A stretch of 12,202 nt of DNA. Origin: Chloroflexota bacterium. GTDB taxonomy: Bacteria > Chloroflexota > Limnocylindria > QHBO01. The stretch is from the NCBI GenBank assembly GCA_020848055.1, contig JADLBB010000036.1:1-12202 (forward strand), given 5' to 3'. Positions 5,572 through 11,523 of the stretch are shown piece after piece. The notes beneath the pieces are model-generated. The model did no database searches. It had not been told where the DNA came from and worked only from the letters and a program-made list of their open reading frames with translations. Made by a program: the position numbers and the translations under genes. Each line of letters begins with the position of its first letter. Position 1 is the first letter of the stretch.

Positions 5572-6597
5572 CTACGGGGCCAGCACGACCTTGCCAGCGT
5601 GGCGCTGCTCGAGCAGCTCGAAGGCGACCGGCCAGTCGGCAAGGTCGAGCCGATGGGTGATGACCGGCGAAGGATCCAGCGCCCCCGACCGCAGCAGTGA
5701 CTGCGTCCGCTCCCAGGTGTCGTAGATGCGCCGGCCATAGATGCCGTGCAGCCGCAGGCCCTTCATGATCACCAGGTCCGACATCTCGACCGACACCGGC
5801 CCGTTGTAGATGCCGAGCAGGCTGACCGACCCGCCGCGAGTGATCACTCGCAGGGCCTGGTCCAGCGCCGCGGGTGCCCCGGACATCTCGAGCACCACGT
5901 CCACCCCATCGCCACCGGTGGCCGCGCCGATCCGCTCCGGCGTGGACGGATCGGCGGCATCCAGCGCGAGATGCGCGCCCATGGTGCGTGCCAGCTCCAG
6001 CCTGAACGGCTCGGTGTCGGTGGCGATGACGACCGAGGCGCCGGCGGCCCGCGCGATGCCCACGGCGCACAGTCCGATCGGTCCACAGCCGGTGACCAGG
6101 ACCGAGCGGCCGTCGATCGGCTCGGCGAAGGCGGCGTGCACGGCGTTACCCATCGGCTCCTGCAGCGCGACCACCGCAGGATCAAGGCCGTTCGACTCTA
6201 TGGCGTTGGCCTCCGGAATGACGACCTGCTCGGCGAAGCCACCGTCGCTGTGGACGCCGATGACGCGCAGGTTGCGGCACAGGTGCATGTCGCCGCGCCG
6301 GCACTGTGGACAGGTCCAGTCGAACAGGTGCGACTCGACACCGACCAGGTCACCCTCGCGCACGCGCGTCACGCCGGCTCCGGTGCCGATGACCGTGCCG
6401 GCGATCTCGTGCCCCAGGATGCGAGGCGGCACGAGGTTCTCGGCGGCCCAATCGTCCCATTCGAACAGGTGCAGGTCCGTGCCACAGATGCTGGCGGCCT
6501 CCACTCGCAGCAGGACCTCTCCATCGCCCGGCGTCGGGGCGGGACGATCAACCAGCTCCAACCCAGGGCCCGCATGGACCTTGGCCAGCGCTCGCAT
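5572..6597 (-). CDS. tdh: L-threonine 3-dehydrogenase (zinc-dependent MDR family)
   Basis: Oxidises L-threonine to 2-amino-3-ketobutyrate with NAD+. 341 residues, the same length as E. coli Tdh, and the ligands fall at the same numbers. Catalytic zinc: C38 in ICGTDLHLFEWDDW and H63-E64 in LGHEIAGTV. The structural zinc loop has C96, C99 and C107, but position 93, a Cys in E. coli, is Asp here (DWTCPQC). The Rossmann motif is VTGCGPIGLCAVGIARAAGA. The GTDLH-x-F-x-WD-W signature separates Tdh from sorbitol or alcohol dehydrogenases. The ATG overlaps the FAH-family stop by one base (TGATG), a translational-coupling arrangement, and kbl follows 18 nt downstream. Confidence 0.94.
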   Translation of the reverse strand: MRALAKVHAGPGLELVDRPAPTPGDGEVLLRVEAASICGTDLHLFEWDDWAAENLVPPRILGHEIAGTVIGTGAGVTRVREGDLVGVESHLFDWTCPQCRRGDMHLCRNLRVIGVHSDGGFAEQVVIPEANAIESNGLDPAVVALQEPMGNAVHAAFAEPIDGRSVLVTGCGPIGLCAVGIARAAGASVVIATDTEPFRLELARTMGAHLALDAADPSTPERIGAATGGDGVDVVLEMSGAPAALDQALRVITRGGSVSLLGIYNGPVSVEMSDLVIMKGLRLHGIYGRRIYDTWERTQSLLRSGALDPSPVITHRLDLADWPVAFELLEQRHAGKVVLAP

Positions 6598-7487
6598 CAG
6601 CCGAGCCCAGCTGCGGCGGCGTGGTCTTCGCTGCGAGGCAACTCATCGACGATCGCGTTACTGATCGAGCCGATGCCGTCGATCTCGCAGCGCATGACGT
6701 CCCCACCGACTAGGTACCGCGGCGGCAACTGGTAGTGCCCGACGCCGGCCGGGGTTCCGGTGGCGATGATATCGCCGGGCTCGAGCGTGATGGTTCGCGA
6801 CGCGAAGGAGACGATGGTGGGGACGTCGAACACCATCTCGGCAGTCGTCGAGTCCTGCCACGTTTCGCCGTTGACCGACGACCGCAGGCGAAGTTCATCC
6901 GGCGACCCGATCTCGTCGGCCGTCACCACGATCGGGCCCATTGGAGCGAAGCCGTCGGAGCCCTTGGCGCGCAGCCACTGGCGATCCTCGCGCTGCAGGT
7001 CGCGCATGGTGACGTCGTTGACGATCGTGTAGCCGAAGATGGCGGCGGCGGCCTCGTCGGGACCGATGCGCGACGCGCGCCGGCCGATCACGACGGCCAG
7101 TTCGCACTCGAGATCGAGCTTGTCGGTGGCCCGCGGCCTCGTCACCGGAGCCCCCGGGTCGCTTACCGCGTTGGCGAACTTGCTGAACAGCATCGGGTAG
7201 GAGGGCGGCTCGATGGACTGCTCGCGGCAGTGGTCGTGGTAGTTGAGGCCCACGCAGATGATCTTGCCGGGTCGTGTGATAGGGGCGTGGATGCGCACCT
7301 CGGCCTCGTCGATCGGCGCGCCAGCGGTGGCGTCGAAGTCGGGACTGGCGATGCCACGCGCCAGCCAGCCGCCGACGTCGGTGACGCCGAGGGACTCCGT
7401 CAGGTCGCGGATGCCCACATCGGTGCGCAGGCCGAGCCGCGTGCCAGCATCGGGCTCGTCAGCACGCGAGAAGGTGATCAACTGCAT
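6597..7487 (-). CDS. Fumarylacetoacetate hydrolase (FAH) family protein
   Basis: 296 residues. The C-terminal two thirds is a full FAH-fold domain: CVGLNYHDHCREQ, metal ligands E127 and E129 in LECELAVVIGRRA, D158 in VNDVTMRDLQ, then KGSDGFAPMGP and ATGTPAGVG. This is the acylpyruvase / 2-hydroxyhepta-2,4-diene-1,7-dioate isomerase branch, whose members hydrolyse, decarboxylate or isomerise 1,3-dicarbonyl or 2-oxo acids with Mg2+. The exact substrate cannot be read. The frame is open to 7562, but the ATG at 7487 (MQLITFSR) is chosen because the family N-terminus begins there and TATCCT lies 7 nt upstream. It overlaps tdh by one base, so a role around threonine or its keto-acid product is plausible but unproven. 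Confidence 0.88.
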   Translation of the reverse strand: MQLITFSRADEPDAGTRLGLRTDVGIRDLTESLGVTDVGGWLARGIASPDFDATAGAPIDEAEVRIHAPITRPGKIICVGLNYHDHCREQSIEPPSYPMLFSKFANAVSDPGAPVTRPRATDKLDLECELAVVIGRRASRIGPDEAAAAIFGYTIVNDVTMRDLQREDRQWLRAKGSDGFAPMGPIVVTADEIGSPDELRLRSSVNGETWQDSTTAEMVFDVPTIVSFASRTITLEPGDIIATGTPAGVGHYQLPPRYLVGGDVMRCEIDGIGSISNAIVDELPRSEDHAAAAGLG

Positions 7488-7494
7488 CGGGGCG

Positions 7495-7500
7495 AGGATA
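7495..7500 (-). promoter_or_regulatory. Putative -10 box (TATCCT) of the FAH-tdh-kbl unit
   Basis: Minus-strand TATCCT ends 7 nt before the ATG at 7487, the spacing expected when transcription begins at the A of the start codon. No Shine-Dalgarno is present. It lies in the 28-nt gap after the membrane-protein gene. No -35 match is seen. Confidence 0.45.
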
Positions 7501-7515
7501 GTGGACGGCCGCTGG

Positions 7516-7956
7516 CTACGGCTCGGAGAACCAGGCGCGTGAAGCCGGTCGCAGCAGCCCAACGACCAGGACGATGGTGATCACGATCCCGATCGAGCCC
7601 GCCAGCAGGTACCACCCGTTGGCTGCGGGCGCTGGCATGTCGAGCAGCGCCGGTGGCAGGCCGGCGAGGATCGGGAACGGCAGCAGGGCGATGCCGATGG
7701 CGAAACGATGGCCGATTCGCTTGCGTTGCAGGGCGACCGTGATCCCGAACAGCACGAAGGCCAGCTCGATCATCATGAAGATGCCCAGGATGCTGAACGG
7801 CGCCCGCTCGCTGAAATCGATGAACGCCACGACGCGCGGCAGGGTGAGCCCGGTGAAGGCCAGCAGCGCGAAGGCCCAGACGAACCAGCCGCGCACGGCG
7901 AGGGGCATGCCCTGTGCCGCGCGGTCGGGGTCGATCGGCTCCGGCGTGTGGCTCAT
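7516..7956 (-). CDS. Small four-helix integral membrane protein, unknown function
   Basis: 146 residues with four predicted transmembrane segments at about 24-46, 54-76, 84-105 and 114-135, short loops and a soluble N-terminal tail (MSHTPEPIDPDRAAQG). No catalytic or binding motif is seen and I do not recognise the family. It is the first gene of the leftward cluster, 28 nt upstream of the FAH-family gene. Threonine transport is conceivable from context but nothing in the sequence shows it, and 146 residues is short for an amino-acid permease. The start lacks a clear Shine-Dalgarno; TACGAT (7965-7970) is 8 nt upstream. Confidence 0.75.
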   Translation of the reverse strand: MSHTPEPIDPDRAAQGMPLAVRGWFVWAFALLAFTGLTLPRVVAFIDFSERAPFSILGIFMMIELAFVLFGITVALQRKRIGHRFAIGIALLPFPILAGLPPALLDMPAPAANGWYLLAGSIGIVITIVLVVGLLRPASRAWFSEP

Positions 7957-7964
7957 GCTCCGTC

Positions 7965-7970
7965 ATCGTA
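7965..7970 (-). promoter_or_regulatory. Putative -10 box (TACGAT) of the leftward operon
   Basis: Minus-strand TACGAT ends 8 nt before the ATG at 7956, consistent with a leaderless start. The same TACGATG word faces the other way at 8001-8007, so the 76-bp spacer appears to hold two divergent, mirror-image promoters. Confidence 0.5.
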
Positions 7971-8000
7971 GCGCCCCCGGCGCACGGCACCAGTGTCGCT

Positions 8001-8006
8001 TACGAT
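8001..8006 (+). promoter_or_regulatory. Putative -10 box (TACGAT) of the lipoprotein-methyltransferase unit
   Basis: TACGAT lies 9 nt before an ATG at 8016 and 26 nt before the lipoprotein ATG at 8033. Together with the minus-strand copy at 7965-7970 it forms CATCGTA...TACGATG (7964-7970 and 8001-8007). No convincing -35 is seen. Confidence 0.45.
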
Positions 8007-8015
8007 GGCCCCACC

Positions 8016-8036
8016 ATGAGGAGACAAGACCGATGA
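8016..8036 (+). CDS. Possible six-codon leader ORF (MRRQDR) overlapping the lipoprotein start
   Basis: ATG at 8016 reads MRRQDR and stops at TGA 8034-8036, overlapping the lipoprotein ATG as ATGA. The ATG is 9 nt after the TACGAT box, fitting leaderless initiation. It may be fortuitous, since it also carries the AGGAG ribosome binding site of the next gene. Confidence 0.25.
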   Translation: MRRQDR

Positions 8037-8635
8037 GGCGCAGCGGCTGGCTGGTCGTGGCGTTCGCGCTCGCCGGCTGCGGACTCGTCGGAACGCCGAC
8101 ACCGGTGCCGACGCCGCAACCGACCGTCGTCGCTAGCGCGCCCGCATCGGCACCCGCATCGGGTTCTCCGTCGCCCTCACCGGCGCTCGCGTTCTCCCTG
8201 GAACTTCCCGCCGGCCGCGATCCGCGCCCCGTGGACGTCGTGGTCGAACCAGCCGGCGACGAACTGGTGGTGACGGTGACCAACACTACCGACCAACGGA
8301 TCGACGAACTCGTGCTGCGCTGGTCGACCGACCTTGCCGGCGTCTACTTCATCGCGCCGTTCGTCCCGTCGGAGGACCGCATCCGCGATGGTGGGCCGCC
8401 GCTCGTGCAGAACTGGTCGAAGTGGGTCATCGGGCCGGGGGAGCGCGGCGAGCCGGCGGGCACGACGTCACTCGGATACGGGCCGCTCATGCCGGACGCC
8501 ATCCTGAAGATGACGCTCCACGTCGATCGCTCCGGCGACGGGCCCCTGTCATTCGACCTTCAGGTGCTGGCCGGCAACGATCTGCTGGCGCTGGCATCGG
8601 GCGGTCCGGCGGCGCTGCGCGTGCAGGTGCCCTGA
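8033..8635 (+). CDS. Predicted lipoprotein, unknown function
   Basis: 200 residues from the ATG at 8033, supported by AGGAG (8019-8023) 9 nt upstream and by a lipoprotein signal peptide starting right there. Basic MRR, hydrophobic core, lipobox LAGC with the lipidated Cys at residue 16. A Thr/Pro- then Ala/Ser/Pro-rich linker follows (about 20-52), then a domain of about 145 residues (from LAFSLELPAG) with alternating beta-strand pattern, including VTVTNTTDQRIDELVLRWSTD, suggestive of an immunoglobulin-like beta-sandwich. No enzyme motif is seen. Exported and anchored outside the membrane. Its TGA overlaps the next gene's ATG (TGATG), so the two are translated together. The open frame extends far upstream (to 7574), but that part is antisense to the membrane-protein gene and is rejected. 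Confidence 0.82.
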   Translation: MRRSGWLVVAFALAGCGLVGTPTPVPTPQPTVVASAPASAPASGSPSPSPALAFSLELPAGRDPRPVDVVVEPAGDELVVTVTNTTDQRIDELVLRWSTDLAGVYFIAPFVPSEDRIRDGGPPLVQNWSKWVIGPGERGEPAGTTSLGYGPLMPDAILKMTLHVDRSGDGPLSFDLQVLAGNDLLALASGGPAALRVQVP

Positions 8636-9333
8636 TGCCGGTATTCCTCCCGGCGTGGACAGATGCCGACCCCGCCCTGCACGCCAGGCTGTCAAGCGCG
8701 ATCGACCCGGACCGCAAGGTGCTGGCGGCGCTCGAGCGGATCGTGCCGCTGAGCGGCAAGCGCATCGCTGACGTGGGCACCGGGATCGGTCACTACCCCC
8801 TGCTGCTGGCGCGCCGCACGGGTCGCACCTACGGCATCGAGTCCGATGCGAATCTGCTCGCCGAGGCACGTCGCCTCGCCTCGGAGGCGCACCAGCCGAA
8901 CATCCGGATCGTGGAGGGCGACGCGACCCATCTGCCGCTGCACGACGGGGCGGTCGACATCGTGCTGTCCGCCGGCATCGTGCCCGATGATTCGTCCGGG
9001 CCGGCCATCGCCGAGGCCCTTCGGGTGCTCAGGCCGGGCGGGCGGCTGGTCGCCATCGGCTACTACGGGCGCGATGACATCGGGCCGTTGCTCGACCCCG
9101 AGACGGTCGAGCGTTCGCTCGCCGCCACGCGACGGGGCACCGGCTGGTGGTTGCGCCACGGATTCAAGATCAAGGTCGTCCACACCCGCATCGACCTCGG
9201 CGACCGCGAACTCGCGCACGCTCTCCTGCCCCGCCTCTACGGTGATAGGGGACGCGCCTTCCTGATGGCACCACACGCTCCGATCCTGAGACTCAACGTG
9301 GGGCTGTATCACCTGGCCGTGCCCCAGGCCTGA
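8635..9333 (+). CDS. Class I SAM-dependent methyltransferase
   Basis: 232 residues. Motif I IADVGTGIG (44-52) binds the SAM methionine part; E69 in YGIESD ends strand beta-2 and should bind the ribose; GDATHLPL (95-102) fits the adenine-binding acidic loop; LRVLRPGGRLVAIGYYG (129-145) is the post-motif region of methyltransferase fold type 11. The substrate is not evident: a UbiE-like small-molecule methyltransferase is as likely as any other. The N-terminus PVFLPAWTDADPALHARL precedes the Rossmann core. The start overlaps the lipoprotein stop by one base, so coupling is likely. The product is soluble and cytoplasmic while its partner is extracytoplasmic, so a shared function is not obvious. 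Confidence 0.85.
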   Translation: MPVFLPAWTDADPALHARLSSAIDPDRKVLAALERIVPLSGKRIADVGTGIGHYPLLLARRTGRTYGIESDANLLAEARRLASEAHQPNIRIVEGDATHLPLHDGAVDIVLSAGIVPDDSSGPAIAEALRVLRPGGRLVAIGYYGRDDIGPLLDPETVERSLAATRRGTGWWLRHGFKIKVVHTRIDLGDRELAHALLPRLYGDRGRAFLMAPHAPILRLNVGLYHLAVPQA

Positions 9334-9347
9334 CGCCAGCCGGGACT

Positions 9348-9375
9348 ACCGATGGTTCGGTGATGGAAGTCACCG
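9348..9375 (+). repeat. Two overlapping short inverted repeats after the methyltransferase gene
   Basis: ACCGA/TCGGT (9348-9352 and 9357-9361) and CGGTGA/TCACCG (9358-9363 and 9370-9375) share bases and so are mutually exclusive hairpins. They lie 15-42 nt after the stop codon. No U tract follows; a termination role is only possible. Confidence 0.3.
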
Positions 9376-9403
9376 GTTGCGGCGGGTGGTGTGACGAAAA
9401 TCG

Positions 9404-9433
9404 TTGCAGAAAACATTCGCGACCGGATATCAT
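9404..9433 (+). promoter_or_regulatory. Putative promoter P1 (TTGCAG, 18 bp, TATCAT)
   Basis: TTGCAG at 9404-9409 and TATCAT at 9428-9433 are separated by 18 bp, the best two-box sigma70-type match in the window, in a locally AT-richer patch. A small repeat ACGAaaaTCGT (9393-9403) abuts the -35 side. Transcription would begin about 9440, at the foot of the hairpin at 9441-9483. Confidence 0.5.
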
Positions 9434-9440
9434 CCACCGC

Positions 9441-9483
9441 GTCGAAGGCCAGGCTCTTCTCCCCCCGGAGCCTGGCCTTCGGC
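9441..9483 (+). repeat. Strong hairpin between methyltransferase and aldehyde dehydrogenase genes
   Basis: Perfect 14-bp arms CGAAGGCCAGGCTC (9443-9456) and GAGCCTGGCCTTCG (9468-9481), extendable by one G-U and one G-C pair, with an 11-nt pyrimidine-rich loop. It could terminate the lipoprotein-methyltransferase transcript (no U tract follows), or form the 5' end of a transcript from P1. Confidence 0.65.
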
Positions 9484-9504
9484 GTCCGCGCGCTCACCCG
9501 ATGC

Positions 9505-9510
9505 GATAAT
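9505..9510 (+). promoter_or_regulatory. Putative extended -10 box (TGCGATAAT) for the aldehyde dehydrogenase gene
   Basis: GATAAT with TG three bases upstream gives an extended -10, 50 nt before the ATG at 9561. The expected start near 9517 gives a ~44-nt leader with a canonical AGGAGG (9545-9550). No -35 is seen, which extended -10 promoters can tolerate. Confidence 0.45.
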
Positions 9511-9560
9511 GGACGTCGATCCACGTTCATCCCTCGCCCCACACAGGAGGCGCGTCTCCC

Positions 9561-11126
9561 ATGGCCACCACACCACGCATGAAGATCACCTACTCCACGC
9601 TGTCCGCTGACAACGAGGAACTGCAGTCCGCCTTCGACGCCGCGCTCGAGCACGCCAGGGCCAGCCTCGGCCAGTCCTACCCCATGATCATCGGCGCGGA
9701 GCGCCGCAACTCGGACCGGACCTTCGAGGACCGATCGCCGATTGACCGCAGCCTGGTCGTGTCCCGCTTCCCGCTGGGCACCGCCGGCGACGTGCGCGAC
9801 GCGATCGCCGCCGCACGCGCCGCGTACCCGGGGTGGCGCGACACGCCGTGGCGCGATCGCCTGGCCATCATGCGTCGCGCCGCTGAGCTGATCAGCGAGC
9901 GCGCGTTCGACTACGCCGCGCTCATGGCGCTCGAGGTCGGCAAGAACCGGCTCGAGGCGCTGGGCGACGTCGAGGAGGCCGCGGACCTTCTGCGCTACTA
10001 CAGCGACGAGTTCGAGAAGGCCGACGGATTCGTCAAGCCCATGGGCTCGCTGTCGGCGGCGGAGAAGACGCGCTCGGTGCTGCGCCCGTACGGCGTGTTC
10101 GCCGTCATCAGTCCCTTCAACTTCCCGATGGCCCTGGCCGGCGGACCCGCGGCCGGCGCGATGATCGCCGGAAACACGGTCGTGCTCAAGCCGAGCTCCG
10201 ACGCACCGTTGCTCGGCTGGAAGTTCGGCGAGGCCCTGCGCGACGCAGGCCTGCCCGACGGGGTGTTCAACCTGGTCACCGGGCCTGGCGAGACGGTCGG
10301 CGCCGAACTCGAGACCAACCCGGGCATCGACGGCATGGTGTTCACCGGCAGCTACGAGGTCGGCATGCGCCTGTACCGGGGCTTCACCCAGGACTACCCG
10401 CGCCCGATCATCACCGAGATGGGTGGCAAGAACCCGGCCATCGTCATGCCCAGCGCCGACCTGGACGAAGCCGCCGAGGGCGTCATGCGCTCGGCCTTCG
10501 GCTACGACGGCCAGAAGTGCTCCGCCAATGCGAGGGTGTACGTCCATCGCGACGTGGCCCGCCCGTTCATCGACAAGCTGGTGGAGCGCACCCGCGGCAT
10601 CCGCACCGGGGACCCCACCGAGCGCGACAACTGGATGGGCCCCGTCATCAACCAGCGCGCCCTCGACAAGTTCACCGATGCCGTGGCCACCACCCGTGCC
10701 GACGGCGGCACGATCGAGGTCGGCGGCGACGCTGATGCTTCTGTCGGCTACTACCCCACCCCTACCGTCGTCAGCGGCCTGCCGCTGGATCATCGGTTGT
10801 TCCACGACGAGCTGTTCGTGCCGTTCCTGGTGGTGGGCGAAGTGGACTCGCTCGATCAGGCCATGCACGAGGCCAACGACACCGCCTACGGCCTGACTGC
10901 GGGCATCTTCAGCCGCAATGACGCGGAGATCCGCACCTTCCTCGACACCATCCAGGCCGGCGTCGTGTACGTCAACCGCCGTGCCGGCGCCACGACCGGC
11001 GCGTGGCCGGGCATCCAGAGCTTCGGTGGCTGGAAGGGTTCCGGCTCGTCCGGTAAGGGCGGCCTGGGCCCGTACTACGTCCAGCAGTTCCTTCGCGAGC
11101 AGTCCCAGACCATCATCGGCGAGTAG
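9561..11126 (+). CDS. pruA: Aldehyde dehydrogenase, probable L-glutamate gamma-semialdehyde (P5C) dehydrogenase
   Basis: NAD(P)+-dependent enzyme of 521 residues; P5C dehydrogenases of the stand-alone type are about 515. Catalytic Cys320 in FGYDGQKCSANARVYV, general-base Glu286 in ITEMGGKNPAIV, and Asn187 in SPFNFPMALAGG. The P5CDH-like features are RSAFGYDGQKCSA, SVGYYPTPTVV, the N-terminal YPMIIGAERRN, the VNRRAGATTGAWPG segment before QSFGGWKGSGSSGKGG, and the short tail after it. Expected role: the last step of proline or ornithine breakdown to glutamate. The usually conserved Gly of EIFGP is Val420 (DELFVP). A canonical AGGAGG 10 nt upstream fixes the start. No proline dehydrogenase is in the window, so the substrate rests on family resemblance; a different semialdehyde remains possible. 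Confidence 0.8.
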   Translation: MATTPRMKITYSTLSADNEELQSAFDAALEHARASLGQSYPMIIGAERRNSDRTFEDRSPIDRSLVVSRFPLGTAGDVRDAIAAARAAYPGWRDTPWRDRLAIMRRAAELISERAFDYAALMALEVGKNRLEALGDVEEAADLLRYYSDEFEKADGFVKPMGSLSAAEKTRSVLRPYGVFAVISPFNFPMALAGGPAAGAMIAGNTVVLKPSSDAPLLGWKFGEALRDAGLPDGVFNLVTGPGETVGAELETNPGIDGMVFTGSYEVGMRLYRGFTQDYPRPIITEMGGKNPAIVMPSADLDEAAEGVMRSAFGYDGQKCSANARVYVHRDVARPFIDKLVERTRGIRTGDPTERDNWMGPVINQRALDKFTDAVATTRADGGTIEVGGDADASVGYYPTPTVVSGLPLDHRLFHDELFVPFLVVGEVDSLDQAMHEANDTAYGLTAGIFSRNDAEIRTFLDTIQAGVVYVNRRAGATTGAWPGIQSFGGWKGSGSSGKGGLGPYYVQQFLREQSQTIIGE

Positions 11127-11130
11127 CGGC

Positions 11131-11520
11131 ATGGACCCCACGCTCGTCGAGCCGTCCGGCTGGTTCTCCATCCAGCTGCGTTACGTCTATCTCGCCGGCG
11201 CCGGCGAGGAGGCCGAGTTGGTGGAGGATCGCGTCATCCTGGTCGAGGCCGACGACGAGGAGGCGGCGCTGGGACGCGCGGTCGAGCTGGCGACGGAATA
11301 CGAGGACGACTACGAGACCGATGACGGCGGCACCGGCACCATCCGCTTCGAGGGCATCGTGGCCATCAAGGAGCTCGATGATCCGCCAGCGGCCGGCACC
11401 GAGGTCTGGCACGAGTTCATGAACCCCGACCCGGGGCGTCCCGCCGCCGACGAGCAGGCCGATCCGCTGCCGCCGGTCTACCCGGAGGCCATGGCCTTTC
11501 CGCGCGCCCACGACGACTGA
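11131..11520 (+). CDS. DUF4288-like small protein
   Basis: 129 residues, starting 4 nt after the aldehyde dehydrogenase stop and ending 3 nt before pyrD, so it is in the same transcript. The pattern WFSIQLRYVYLAG...ELVEDRVILVEADDEEAALGRAVELA...FEGIVAIKELDDPPAAGTEVWHEF resembles DUF4288: an opening strand, an E-x-R-I-V-L-V strand, an acidic EEA helix, then a strand pair ending in GTEVW. The function of that family is unknown. Strongly acidic, soluble, no signal peptide. The last 25-30 residues (Pro-rich, ending in FPRAHDD) look disordered. There is no Shine-Dalgarno before the ATG; translation is probably coupled to the upstream gene. Confidence 0.75.
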   Translation: MDPTLVEPSGWFSIQLRYVYLAGAGEEAELVEDRVILVEADDEEAALGRAVELATEYEDDYETDDGGTGTIRFEGIVAIKELDDPPAAGTEVWHEFMNPDPGRPAADEQADPLPPVYPEAMAFPRAHDD

Positions 11521-11523
11521 CCG

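Noticed and set aside
4414..6735. Long plus-strand open frames opposite kbl and tdh (4414-5700 and 5746-6735)
   Set aside because: Their products are Arg/Asp/Gly-rich and low in recognisable motifs, while the minus-strand frames are full-length Kbl and Tdh with every key residue checked.
7488..7562. 25-residue extension of the FAH-family protein
   Set aside because: The extra residues overlap the upstream gene's coding end and do not resemble the family; the ATG at 7487 fits the family N-terminus.
7574..8032. N-terminal extension of the lipoprotein frame back to 7574
   Set aside because: It would run antisense through the membrane-protein gene and bury the lipobox signal peptide inside the protein. 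The SD and signal peptide both point to the ATG at 8033.
9309..11171. A 620-residue open frame on the minus strand opposite the aldehyde dehydrogenase gene
   Set aside because: It is an antisense shadow produced by GC-rich codon bias. The plus-strand frame has catalytic residues, a canonical ribosome binding site and family-level similarity throughout; the antisense product has no recognisable domain.
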